A DNA stretch of 64,000 nucleotides from Taenia hydatigena (Eukaryota > Platyhelminthes > Cestoda > Cyclophyllidea > Taeniidae): positions 1 to 64,000 of the forward strand of contig JADWOT020001570.1 in the NCBI GenBank assembly GCA_036345935.2, given 5' to 3'. A program made the position numbers and the translations under genes. Shown one piece after another: positions 35,534-48,393 of this stretch. The notes below the pieces were generated by a model. It ran no database searches. It was given only the letters and a program-made list of their open reading frames with translations, and was not told the origin of the DNA. Within the stretch, counting starts at the first letter, position 1; each line of letters begins with the position of its first letter.

Positions 35534-38500
35534 ACTGACTCTCACGGACATTTGATTTCAGTACTCGAAAATTAGGTCGCGAATCCATGTCTAATCGTCT
35601 AGTTTGGTTTTCGTTCCAAAACGCTGAGTAATGAGTAATGTGGTATGGAGATTGTGATTAATGCTAGGCTCACTAGCATAGTGTCGTCAATTCTTCAAAC
35701 ATACCAAATGGCGCATAAAAAGATCAGGAAACTGGTGATGTCCTCTGGGTGCAGGAACATCCGAGTCTTTTGAAGCGAAGCGTCTTCATCATTACGACTG
35801 CTTATTCTCGCGTTATGCCGCACTACGATTGCAATAGAAGCAGCACTAAATGCTGTGGAGCAGAATCGCAAGCAACTCCTCTTTGTTCGTTTTCTTGCTA
35901 TCGGACTTCACGCACATAATTGGTAGAGTAAACAATTATGCAAACTAGTCGCCACTGCAAGTACGACCACACTAATCTCGAAAATTTGCAATAATTGTGC
36001 ACTGTTAATCGTAAACAAAAGACCGCATTTTTGGTATAGTACAAAGCCCTAGGTCATTTCATTTTAAATGCATTCCTTAGTTTAGAGTTTAACTGCAATC
36101 GGAATGGCACAACCGCATATCCAGGCAAGTTAACTCGGTCCTTTTCCACGGCTGAAGACAGTGTCTTTGCATACCTCATCCAGTGCTCGTCACGGCGTGT
36201 CACTGTCGCATTTCTCGCGTCCCCACCGAATTACCATCCGTTTGCCATCAATTGCACCAACCCTTATAGGTGTTCCATTCCGGTACATCAAAGTACTTTT
36301 GGATCCATATCAAGTCGTTTGAATACTGAGCGCTGAGCAACGGGTGATGAAGCATGGAAAGTACAATTGAAGGTATGCTTTGTATCGGAGTGGCATCTGA
36401 TTCTCTAACGTAACAAATGGTGCAAGAATCGACGTAAAAACTTGTCATTGCGATGTTAAGGCTGAATAGATAGGTAGATACTAACTGAGGCCATCCAAAA
36501 GTCGTTCTCTTTCCACTTTGGTGCATGGACATTCCAATTGGGATGGTTAGCTTATTCGCACAGCTTGTGTATTGGGTCCTTGTGTGCAGACGTCGATCCG
36601 AATCGGTGTGCTCAAAGAAAGGCAAAGCTGTTAGCACACCAATGACTTTTATTAAAGACTTGAACTTTGTGTTCTTCGTTTTGACATGGCTAAGGCATCT
36701 ACTGTTCCATTGCGTGTATCATAATATGAGCCTATTTCAAGCACTGAACACACAACCTCAAGCAGGTATGCGATGACCCGATTTTGCAGCTGGCCGAGAG
36801 GCTTGTCTAGGTAGACCCAACGACTACCGTGCTGACTTGTGGAAGTGCGGGTTTGCCGTTATAAAGGCATCCACCTCTAACCTGGCATTTCCATGCAGGG
36901 TATCAAAGCTTTTAATGAATAGACGCATTTACCGGTATTTAGCTTGAAATAAAATAAAAGGTGTGATTTGTTGCATGGAAAAAAGGTGTCGTCGTCTGCA
37001 AGCAGAGAATCACTGCACAGTTTGGTGTTTATTATGAAGCACCATCGTATCCTCTCTGTTTGTGGCCATTACACTCGCAAATACTGGTATAAATATGCAA
37101 AAGACGGCACCACTCAAAAATATCTCAGTGTGCTGGAAATCAGTACCACTGCAGGGCGATTCCCTCGGCATCCCCTTTACGTGTAGATAGCCACTGATTT
37201 GACAACATCCTTGTCGACTTCGAACCTTGTCTGTCACAATTACATGCTGCCTCACGCATTCACGCACTGACGCAATCTCTCATTAATCCAAGTGCATTTT
37301 AATTAATTATTCACTGCATTATGAGCTCACCTGACGGTGGTTAAATCCAAGACAAGGCTGCGCGCGATTTGAATGGATGTTGAGTCTCAACAAGCAGTGG
37401 TCGCATCCTATACCACGATGCAATGCTTGCAACAAAAGTCTTTACTTACAAAAACACCACGTCGCCATACCAACAACGTGAATAAGTCCTCAAACGTTAC
37501 TATCCATCCACATTTTGCCCTACAAAGGGACACATGCTGCCTTGGACATGTGTGTACAAAGTCCATGCTTTTTATTCCAGTTCTTACACCATTTTGACTA
37601 AAAGAATTTAGCGTTCGCTCCAAATGACTGCTTTATGTCGATACTTCCAATGGTTTAAACCTATGCGTATTTGAAATTGGGATTAAGAAAGGCAGACCAA
37701 TCAGGACGATTCACCCTATAAGATTGACCATCACTTCAATATCGGGACGCCTTGTCACCTCTCCCCACGTACTTTAGACGGCACCAACTCACTCCCTCTA
37801 GCTGCAACTCATGACACAGGAAGAGCAATCATTCGGAGTGCAAAGAGAGATAGAAAGAAATCACTGTTTATTTCACTTGTTTGACCAAGTTTCACTTTAC
37901 TCTGCAAGGCAAATGAATGGAATAATTTAGTGGAGAAAGATTGCGAGCTAGGGTTCTAGTGTTGCATACCAGAAGCCTACTCACACGCTTCTCGATAATT
38001 TTGTAAAATACAGATTCTTGCAGGTCAAACTTAGTGGCAATACGGAGTTTCACTGCATCTAGGCAACAAGTGTATCAACTTAAGTAGAATTGATTCTAGA
38101 CTGATTTTATTCTCTTCTCACTCTGTTAAATTGCAAGTTTATCAGTGGAATCGCTAGATGTAGGCATAAAATCGAAATGATTTCGCAGTTGTTGCAACAT
38201 TAGAAAGGGGCAGCATCGCAGGTAGACATGCGTTGCTAAGGCTCTTATAATACATACATCCCACCATTGACTCCATCCATATCATGCATTAGCACGAGGT
38301 CCTCTTCACGTTATTAAATTTGGCTCGTGCAGAGCCCCTGCTCACTTGGTCGTAATGAAGCGACTTCTCTGTAGGTACAAGGAAAGGAAGCAGAAAATAC
38401 ATAAAAAAAATAGAAGAACAGAACCAAGTTGTAGTTACGTAGCAATGGCTCTGTTGACATCAGCTATGCCTAATGGGAAGTGGTTGATAGTAGGAGATAG

Positions 38501-38613
38501 TTTCCCGCTTTCTCAGCTCCACTTCGGCTGGCGAAACGCACTTCGTTTTCACTGCCTTAAATAGCGATTGCCATCTCAAAATAATACGAGACCGTGGTCG
38601 TGACACGACGCAC
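35534..38613. other. 3.1-kb segment present only in the left arm
   Basis: The right arm passes from the counterpart of 38,614 directly to the counterpart of 35,533 at about 53,317. The shared bases at the junction are GTG. I see no terminal inverted repeats at either edge. A minus-strand stretch at 36,195-36,285 reads T-P-I-R-V-G-A-I-D-G-K-R-M-V-I-R, resembling the conserved G-A-I-D-G catalytic block of PIF/Harbinger-type (DDE_Tnp_4) transposases, but it is short and followed by a stop. So this could be an insertion holding a transposon relic, or a deletion in the right arm. No intact gene was seen. Confidence 0.6.
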
Positions 38614-40744
38614 GCCCAACTTACATTCTCCATCACCCCGTCACACAACTCTTCTTCTTGACTCAGGGAATTCAATATGGTCTTGCTAAAACACGCACTT
38701 CTCAGGTTTTGTTACCGAAGTCTGTAGGAAAAATACTGTCCTTAAGTGACTTCAGTAGTCAGTATTTCTTATGTCCCTCCGTGCTGAGCATCTGGGTGAC
38801 TGCCATTGAGTGAGAAATGCGACAACTCCAACCATCGCATTGCGTGAGCTGGCTCAGACGTGCAGACAGAGATCACTCTTAGTCCATGCAACATTTTAAG
38901 CAGACATTTCAAATGGTCTAGAGACCAAACAGAACAAACAAATCACACTACTTTTGGAGTTGATGTGAGAATGTTTCACGATATCCCAAAAATCTACACC
39001 AAAAGTAGGCGCATTCCTTGATTTTTGAGGGTAGCGAATTCCTGCATGGGATTTCTGGGTTAGAGGTGGGCGCGTTAATCACGCACTTTCTCTGCTGTTG
39101 AATGTCTGCACGGTAATCAGTAGGCCTGACTGGATACGCTTCATGACCGGCTGGTCTCCTCAATCCTTCATTAGATTCTAAGTCCTTTCACTACCACAAT
39201 GAGCGAATTGGCTGCTAGCATATCTTTCTACCCTAGTCCGTTTAAGAAGAGAACCGTTTCAGAATAGACTTGCAATTTACGCTTCCTCACATTCCGGAAA
39301 ATGTTTGCAATAAGAAATATGCTCGCGAATATGCAGCGCGTTCCGCGGCCAATTTTGATTTGGTGGAAACTCAGCAATATACCTTTTAGTGGGAAAGAAG
39401 CATCACCTGCCAGTGCTCAGAAGTCCACCACTTTGCAATATCACGCGTCTGGCGTTCGGATGCTTGTGACAAGTTGTCAAAGGTTGTAGGCTATGCATTT
39501 AGATGGACTCATGTTAGAATGCACCCAATGGAAAGGTGGATGCGTAAGCCTTACCAAAATTGGGAACACTAAGCCAAAGTCTTTTATAAAAGGCATCTAT
39601 GGGTTGATGACCCAACTCCATTTGAGCTCACGCAGTAGAATCGCCACCTGCAAGCGGTAGACCACTGTCTCAGTTGACGTGGTCAAAATTACTATCCAAT
39701 TTGGGAGGTTCAAGCCTCCTAGTAGTGGGCGACCCAGATTGGAATAAGCTCAGCTATTCTCTGCCAATGTTCTCAGTTATCACACCAGCATGACATCGCA
39801 ATCCTCATTTCCCTCATCACTTCGTGCACCATTTGATGAATTTCAAAATATGGCTTCAGTTTAGTGCTGCGCAAACCTTAACTGCATATTGCATAGCACG
39901 TCACTCATGATTAGTTTCTTAAAACAACAACCTATTCGGACGACTCAACGGAAGCCGCAAAGTATTTTGCTGCACTGAAGTCAAACATTTGTGAGGGTTA
40001 GCACTATCGATGATGGAAGGACGACGATCTTGTGAAGGCGTGAGAATCGCAGCAATTGCGCGGTGTGACATGCAGTGAGGGAGGTCTGCGAAACCTGCAA
40101 TCATGGAAGAGGACCAGGTTAACACGTCTGAGAATTTGCATCAGTTCTAGTTAGCTTCTAATAAGGCGCTAAGCCTTGCTGGCTGCTTTCAAATGCCAAA
40201 ATAAAGAGGCATTGATGCGCAATAAATCTAGGCTCCTTATTAAGCTAAAATTGCAGTTTTTTATTGCACTAGAAGCTAACTGCGCAGAAAGAGGTGCAGA
40301 TTATAATTATTTGTAAATTCTGGCACAATATAGGCCAGAGTTTTCACACGCATTCTGTCTGTTCAATGTAGACAAGGAGCCCGACATCACGAATTCTAAT
40401 TTGCGCTGTAAGGTAATCAAGGTGTCACCGAAGAGCGTCAGGGATCCACATATGATTCTGCTCCACAACAAGTAAAATTATGAATCGCATCCAACAGCTT
40501 CATGCGTTTACTTTATCAACATCTTCATAGAGGCGTCGGTAACGGTTCCGTAACGAAGGCTTGCAGGCAGTTTATGGCCAGTGTCGCTCCAGTTGTCAGC
40601 TGTGCCCAGCACACAACGGGACTGAGGCAGCTGCCGGGGCTTGACCTCAATTCCAACCATTCTGTTTGAAATCGTCACAAGTTCTCACATGCCATCAACA
40701 CATTTGCCATCTGTCACAAATATCTTCTTTGGAGAAGAAGCATT

Positions 40745-41030
40745 CAGGACTCAAATCGCTGCACAGTCAACTCGAAGCACAACTCCTCCTCCACCCTGAT
40801 GGATGGCATTTGCCGTGCTTGCATCCGCGCCAGTGATCACGGTTGGCAGCGTAGCAGCCTTGCTTGCCGACGGCGCCACTGTCCCTTGCCTCCTGCATGG
40901 CCTTCTGCAGAAGGACGGTGTGTCCACCACCACCACCATATAACGACGGTAATTGTGGTAATTTTGGGTAACCGAAACCACCAACTGTGAGGTAGACCAG
41001 CGCAACTACCACACCGACGGCCAGCCGCAT
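40745..41030 (-). pseudogene. 22-residue-repeat secreted protein, truncated copy C
   Basis: Mirror copy of the first 95 or so codons of the right-arm gene, including signal peptide, Gly run, Cys residues and the TGA at codon 88. It encodes the same 87 residues as the right-arm copy. Directly after ...CCTGAATG the sequence jumps to what in the right arm is 51,186, so all repeats, the Thr-rich region and the 3' end are deleted. Whether the remaining 87-codon frame is still expressed as a small secreted Cys-bearing peptide cannot be told from sequence. Confidence 0.8.
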
Positions 41031-43542
41031 CGCGACGATATGATGCTCCTCAAATATGCTGCGTCTTTTTGTACACCCATGTGAAAGGTGACCATTGGTT
41101 CCCTCGTCATGTCACGCCTCGCTCGCCCCCCTCCCATCCATCCATCCGTCCATCCGTCAGTCATGGTGTCCTCACCTTCCACCCCCCTTTACTGCGAGCG
41201 GCTTTACAACGTGACGATTCGCCACGTACTATGAAACACGTGATGTGTTACGCCATTTGGCGTGTCAAACATGAGACACACAAAATTGTGGCCATCTCTA
41301 CTATTCTACTAGAATCGTTGAAATCCCACCATGCACTTACCAAGTGAGCGCATTCATAGCCAACGATTTACTGGGTCTATGCAGACCAACAAACACATCC
41401 ACCTCATCATGCATACCTTAGTCTAATCCTGTCCCAAGGCTTCAATCGGTAGACTGCCACTGTCTCGGGAATGCGGAGATCTGCTTACTATTGAGGCGCT
41501 GTGCAATCTCGCAAACCTTACTTGCTCTGTCCTTGGCACGAATGCTTTTCCTAATGCGCATCTTCGCGATGACGTGAGACGTGCACTTAGTGTCAACTGG
41601 GAATGCTCATGCAGTCATCATCGCATCTGTTGGTGATTTCGCCTCATCGGCATTTGGCATTGGGCACGGCTGTCGTGGGACCTCCTCATCCACCAATGCA
41701 ACCGCCTCTACGTTAGAGGCGTGAGACCAGCAACTCTGCACCAATCATCCTCCTTTTGGTTCATTTCACTTCATTTGGGATGTTTGGGATGCAGTCTTGT
41801 TCCTACTAAACAACACTGTGGGAAGTCAGGAAATGGGAAAGAGAACTAAACGAAGGGTCAAAAGGCGACATGTGCATGCTCAAGTAGCATGAAGCACTGC
41901 CACCAAGAGAGATGCTGCGGCGCCGCACTACTCACATTTCAGTCACGCTGGCTCATTGACTCATACTCATGTGACATGGTGAGGGTGGAGTTTGCTCGAT
42001 CAACACTTGCTGACGATTGTGCAATGAACGTGAGTAATATGAAGCCTGAGATATCCGGGCGATGAGTCATCCGACTGCTCCATCTGGTCAGCTGAGTTGG
42101 ACTTCGTTCGCAAACCAACCCGTGCAGCTGCGAAACCTAGTTTGTGTACGGGGAGAACGGGGTGAGGAGGTGGATTTTTGACGTCAACCATTACTTTGAT
42201 GTCGGGACGTTTCACGTCTAGATGACAATGTCCTCATCCCTGTCGTTACGCGGACAGACATTCTGCCTCCGTTATTGGAGTAGCGGTTAATAGGGAAAGC
42301 AATATGAGCCCCGTTGAAAGAACTAAATCAGGTTGTACCGTGACGACAGCGTTGCACGAAGCTGCATTGTCACAATTAGAGGGTTTGACCATCATGGCAA
42401 TCAACTTCTTGGCGAAATGAGAGGATTCGGCCACCACCGCAGTCCGGGTATCAAAGAGCCTAATTGTGCAAGAGTGAAGCAGCCTCAGTTTGCAGCTCCT
42501 CAATTATGCTAACAGGTGCAGTGAGCTAGCAGCGTCAACATGGGAGGGAATCGGATTACTTCTTAGGCCTTAAACTAAACAGCCCTGGCATGAGGTCGGA
42601 AATGGTTGAACCATTGTTTGGAGAATCGTGGTCTGAGTCAGCATCTGACCTGACCGTGGCCCATGACTCACCAGCCCAACTGCGATGTCTTGTTTGAGTT
42701 GGCGGGCAATGAATTGAAGGCATGCATTGTGATGCCACCCAACACCTCCACACGTATGAGCGTCAGTCTTGGCATTACTCTCCTTCCCACTGCTCTCGCG
42801 ACTAACATTTACACGCACCGCGACCTCTGTGTCAATCACGCCTCTACTACCGTCAGTGTCATGCAAGCTTACCGCATTTGTCGCCCTCACGTCCATTTTC
42901 CTCGTTTAACACATTGCAAATGCGCTAGGCCAATCCTCATTTTATGCACTAGTTGTTGGCTCAACTCGACACTGTGTTTACGGGAGCACTCAAGACTGCA
43001 TACGCCTCTGCAATTCCTCTAGTAAAATGACCACCACGTCGTCGATACCTACTCTGCTCTTCCATCATGGCTTTGTTCGTCTTTGGGAAAGACTTGTGAC
43101 GATATCATCCCTTGGGATTAATTGTGAAATGCTTTGTGTGGCGTTGATGAGTGGGTCAGTTACACTGTGATTCCGACCTGTGTAAGGTATCCATCGATGC
43201 CTCAGTTGTGGCGAGAAGGTAGCTGTGCTGTTAGATTAACCTTGTGTGGGTGTGGGTAGCCGAAAATGACATCCTTCTCAAAGTGGACGTCATGTTTAGA
43301 TTGGGAGGAACGAAGAAGTGGTAGTGAATACCAGAGTTAAATGAGCAGTAGTGGGGCTAGAGTTGTGTTGTAGGAGAGACTTGTTTCAGCCGTGAGACTT
43401 GAATGAACGAGAGAGTTGTTGGATTTCTTCCTAATCATTAGGGCAAGTCAAAATTGGCCTTCGAGGATATGGGGTGTTGTGAGCATGGTAGGCGACACCT
43501 AGTCAGGCTCTCCGATGGAACCATTTGCCGCACAAAGCAACG

Positions 43543-45881
43543 TCTTAAGCACTTGATCATCCAGGTTGAATGAAAGACTGGTAGAAGGAGAACGTGGAGT
43601 CCATAGGCGAACACAGTCTTGAGAGAAGGCTGTGCACTTTCAAATGTAGTCAGCAATCTGTTGGGAGAAGCTGTGCAGTTGTTGAGAACGGCCAGTCAGA
43701 TGGCATTTGCGAGTGGAGGAATATTGGCATTGATAAGACCAAGGTGGGTAAACTCGGCTGCTCAGGCAATTTTCAAATAAAGGCTGCATCGCGTCGCAAC
43801 TGAATGTACCACCAAATTGTACATTCACCTCTTCCCCATTCAGTCCCCGTAGAAGTGGAATGTGGTGATCAACAACTTCCCCGATTGTAAAAGCGGATCT
43901 TCAAACAAAGTCTTAAAAGCCATACGGTCTGAATTTGTCTTGCGAGAGGAGATTACATTACCATGTGCATTAACTGTTTGTACCATAGCCATTGCGGAAT
44001 GTTTGTCGAAGTGGAGGCAATCATGAGGACATCGCAACTCGGATGTGAAACGTGACGAGTTCGATGTGGTGGTTGTCCTCACACAATGCATCGTCTCACC
44101 TCGTCTCCCCTATTCAATCGAGATGTCGCAGCTGTGTTGATGGGGATCGCGAATCGCGTTTAGGTCAGCCGATGAGATGAAACATTTGCGATTCACAGAC
44201 TTTCATTTATTTAACCGTGGTCTTGCCACTTATTTTAAAGCGCTTCGACGCATCCGGAATGATGATGAAGGAGCTATGTACCAAAGAAGCTTCCTCTCTG
44301 CCTAATGAGGTCCACGAAATTTATCGGAATACCGTTCGTAATAAACAGCAAGTGTTGAACCAGTGAGTCAGTTAGTCAGTCAGGCAGTCAGTCAGTCAGT
44401 CAGTCAGTCGGTCAGTCTTGTTGTTGGAGAGGCAGAATGAGACTCTGAAGTCCTAATTTCGCTGTCCTCTTCTCGCCTCATGACTGAAATCATGGCCGAC
44501 GATAGTGCGTTGCGTCGCGTCGTGTCGCATCGATGGAGGAACGCGAAAGCATATGGTAAGCATTCCTTCAATGAATTGCGAAAATGCAGACTTCCGTTGT
44601 TGTGTGCAAAGGACTAGTGACGAGAGCGTAAAAGAAATTCGATGCATCGAACTTCCCACTGGTCGTCTAGGCAATAGTGCGTGCTAGCAAGTTGATCCTC
44701 TCCACCATTCTTCTCAGCCTAACCATGCATATGCCATTACAACCAGCAGATCTGATTCATGACACTATTACGTAGGGTCACCGCAGCAGTAACGATGACG
44801 AATTCCGTTTTACCAGAAATGCGTCTCTTAGAACGCAAGCAATGTTCCAACACTCACTGATGGTACCATAAGCTTTCTCATCGCCTCATGCGTTATATTC
44901 AAGATCCAGCGATTGGACGTCCTTATAGTGCAGTGCGTAGCCTTGAATTTCAATTTATGCAAAGCTCTACTAATTGTTTAATCTTTTGAAACGATAATCT
45001 GCTTGAACGGATTGACATGGGATTAATCTAATAAAACTGTTTTGGTGTCCTAGGCGCAAACATGTATCACGCGTTGGGGGCGTGACGATTTCGCCAATGA
45101 ACGAAGTTAGCACGTCTGAGCCGTGTGTGTGTGCTTTTTGTGTTGGTCAACTTTTATTGCGAATCGACCACAGGCGCTTTCTCACCAGCTAATATGCAGG
45201 TTATTTTGCAACCAGTCACACAGCTGCGAATCCACTTCCTAGTGTAAGCAAACAAAGTGGATAGACATCTTTGGTAAGGACGACCATCACTTCCAACTCC
45301 AGATATTCTCACTGCTTGTCGGTAGGTGGGCAGGCAGTGTGTATAGTCACTGTTCATGCAGATAATGGACAGGGTACTGCTAATTCTCCCTGCAGAAAAG
45401 CGATCTACTCGTGAGCCTTTGAAATCGCTACGTGCATGTCCAATTACACAATGCGGCGGGGCATACAGTGCAATCAAATAGACCTCAAACATTTTAGTCA
45501 AAACCACTAGGCAGCTCACCAATTTGGACGTTACCCATATCGCCGCATCTGCTTGCTCACGTTGACATAGAAAGGAAGCTGCCCTCAAGGTCAGTCAAAT
45601 CAATCCCACGAAAGTTTTCGACCACAAAATATCCACTGCCTTTATGTGCCTCCCGTCTGTACTACATCGTTGCTCGCGTGCTTCCAGTTTGCATGCCCTG
45701 AACGTAGACAGACGATATGCTGATTCTCCGAAGCACTGCACTAAATAGGGGTTATCGATAAATACAACGAGCATTCAATGCACTCCTCAACGATCATTTC
45801 CATCATCATCATTACACGGGCGGCACCGTAAGTTGCATGGGAGAAGGAATGTCTCACAACTGGATGATAAAGCTCTTAAGG
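43543..45881. other. palindrome spacer
   Basis: About 2.3 kb of unpaired sequence between the arms; homology tapers over some 25 bp at each inner edge. It holds a (CAGT)n microsatellite and a 144-codon minus-strand open frame (45,154-45,588) with no recognisable feature. No supported gene. Confidence 0.7.
44361..44417 (+). repeat. (CAGT)n microsatellite
   Basis: About 14 imperfect CAGT/GTCA units, the longest simple repeat seen in the window, inside the palindrome spacer. Confidence 0.9.
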
Positions 45882-48264
45882 CGTTGCTTTGTGCGGCAAA
45901 TGGTTCCATCGGAGAGCCTGACTAGGTGTCGCCTACCATGCTCACAACACCCCATATCCTCGAAGGCCAATTTTGACTTGCCCTAATGATTAGGAAGAAA
46001 TCCAACAACCCTCTCGTTCATTCAAGTCTCACGGCTGAAACAAGTCTCTCCTACAACACAACTCTAGCCCCACTACTGCTCATTTAACTCTGGTATTCAC
46101 TACCACTTCTTCGTTCCTCCCAATCTAAACATGACGTCCACTTTGAGAAGGATGTCATTTTCGGCTACCCACACCCACACAAGGTTAATCTAACAGCACA
46201 GCTACCTTCTCGCCACAACTGAGGCATCGATGGATACCTTACACAGGTCGGAATCACAGTGTAACTGACCCACTCATCAACGCCACACAAAGCATTTCAC
46301 AATTAATCCCAAGGGATGATATCGTCACAAGTCTTTCCCAAAGACGAACAAAGCCATGATGGAAGAGCAGAGTAGGTATCGACGACGTGGTGGTCATTTT
46401 ACTAGAGGAATTGCAGAGGCGTATGCAGTCTTGAGTGCTCCCGTAAACACAGTGTCGAGTTGAGCCAACAACTAGTGCATAAAATGAGGATTGGCCTAGC
46501 GCATTTGCAATGTGTTAAACGAGGAAAATGGACGTGAGGGCGACAAATGCGGTAAGCTTGCATGACACTGACGGTAGTAGAGGCGTGATTGACACAGAGG
46601 TCGCGGTGCGTGTAAATGTTAGTCGCGAGAGCAGTGGGAAGGAGAGTAATGCCAAGACTGACGCTCATACGTGTGGAGGTGTTGGGTGGCATCACAATGC
46701 ATGCCTTCAATTCATTGCCCGCCAACTCAAACAAGACATCGCAGTTGGGCTGGTGAGTCATGGGCCACGTTCAGGTCAGATGCTGACTCAGACCACGATT
46801 CTCCAAACAATGGTTCAACCATTTCCGACCTCATGCCAGGGCTGTTTAGTTTAAGGCCTAAGAAGTAATCCGATTCCCTCCCATGTTGACGCTGCTAGCT
46901 CACTGCACCTGTTAGCATAATTGAGGAGCTGCAAACTGAGGCTGCTTCACTCTTGCACAATTAGGCTCTTTGATACCCGGACTGCGGTGGTGGCCGAATC
47001 CTCTCATTTCGCCAAGAAGTTGATTGCCATGATGGTCAAACCCTCTAATTGTGACAATGCAGCTTCGTGCAACGCTGTCGTCACGGTACAACCTGATTTA
47101 GTTCTTTCAACGGGGCTCATATTGCTTTCCCTATTAACCGCTACTCCAATAACGGAGGCAGAATGTCTGTCCGCGTAACGACAGGGATGAGGACATTGTC
47201 ATCTAGACGTGAAACGTCCCGACATCAAAGTAATGGTTGACGTCAAAAATCCACCTCCTCACCCCGTTCTCCCCGTACACAAACTAGGTTTCGCAGCTGC
47301 ACGGGTTGGTTTGCGAACGAAGTCCAACTCAGCTGACCAGATGGAGCAGTCGGATGACTCATCGCCCGGATATCTCAGGCTTCATATTACTCACGTTCAT
47401 TGCACAATCGTCAGCAAGTGCTGATCGAGCAAACTCCACCCTCACCATGTCACATGAGTATGAGTCAATGAGCCAGCGTGACTGAAATGTGAGTAGTGCG
47501 GCACCGCAGCATCTCTCTTGGTGGCAGTGCTTCATGCTACTTGAGCATGCACATGTCGCCTTTTGACCCTTCGTTTAGTTCTCTTTCCCATTTCCTGACT
47601 TCCCACAGTGTTGTTTAGTAGGAACAAGACTGCATCCCAAACATCCCAAATAAAGCGAAATGAACCAAAAGAGGGATGATTGGTGCGGAGTTGCTGGTCC
47701 CACGCCTCTGACGGGGAGGCGGTTGCATTGGTGGATGAGGAGGTCCCACGACAGCCGTGCCCAATGCCAAATGCCGATGAGGCGAAATCACCAACAGATG
47801 CGATGATGACTGCATGAGCATTCCCAGTTGACACTAAGTGCACGTCTCACGTCATCGCGAAGATGCGCATTAGGAAAAGCATTCGTGCCAAGGACAGAGC
47901 AAGTAAGGTTTGCGAGATTGCACAGCGCCTCAATAGTAAGCAGATCTCCGCATTCCCGAGACAGTGGCAGTCTACCGATTGAAGCCTTGGGACAGGATTA
48001 GACTAAGGTATGCATGATGAGGTGGATGTGTTTGTTGGTCTGCATAGACCCAGTAAATCGTTGGCTATGAATGCGCTCACTTGGTAAGTGCATGGTGGGA
48101 TTTCAACGATTCTAGTAGAATAGTAGAGATGGCCACAATTTTGTGTGTCTCATGTTTGACACGCCAAATGGCGTAACACATCACGTGTTTCATAGTACGT
48201 GGCGAATCGTCACGTTGTAAAGCCGCTCGCAGTAAAGGGGGGTGGAAGGTGAGGACACCATGAC

Positions 48265-48291
48265 TGACGGATGGACGGATGGATGGATGGG
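48265..48291 (+). repeat. (GGAT)n short tandem repeat upstream of the gene
   Basis: GACGGATGGACGGATGGATG and further units, about 105 bp before the start codon of the repeat-protein gene. The mirror copy is at about 41,133-41,159 in the left arm. Confidence 0.7.
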
Positions 48292-48393
48292 AGGGGGGCG
48301 AGCGAGGCGTGACATGACGAGGGAACCAATGGTCACCTTTCACATGGGTGTACAAAAAGACGCAGCATATTTGAGGAGCATCATATCGTCGCG

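Larger units (their letters stand above)
33187..43542 (+). repeat. giant palindrome, left arm
   Basis: The reverse complement matches 45,882-55,713. From 43,542 to about 40,746 the match is collinear without any length change (left plus right coordinate equals 89,424), with only scattered substitutions. From 40,745 to 38,614 it continues with the sum near 91,931 and more substitutions. From 35,533 to 33,187 it continues with the sum near 88,850-88,900 and a similar or higher level of difference. Two length differences separate the blocks: the right arm has 2,507 bp extra (48,679-51,185), and the left arm has about 3.08 kb extra (35,534-38,613). Beyond 33,187 the flanks are unrelated. Confidence 0.9.

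Noticed and set aside
42570..43022. Overlapping open frames on both strands, identical in the two arms (also 46,402-46,854)
   Set aside because: The arms are nearly identical in DNA, so shared frames carry no evidence of selection. Neither product is recognisable.
45154..45588. 144-codon minus-strand open frame in the palindrome spacer
   Set aside because: Present once, so there is no conservation test; no motif; within chance expectation.
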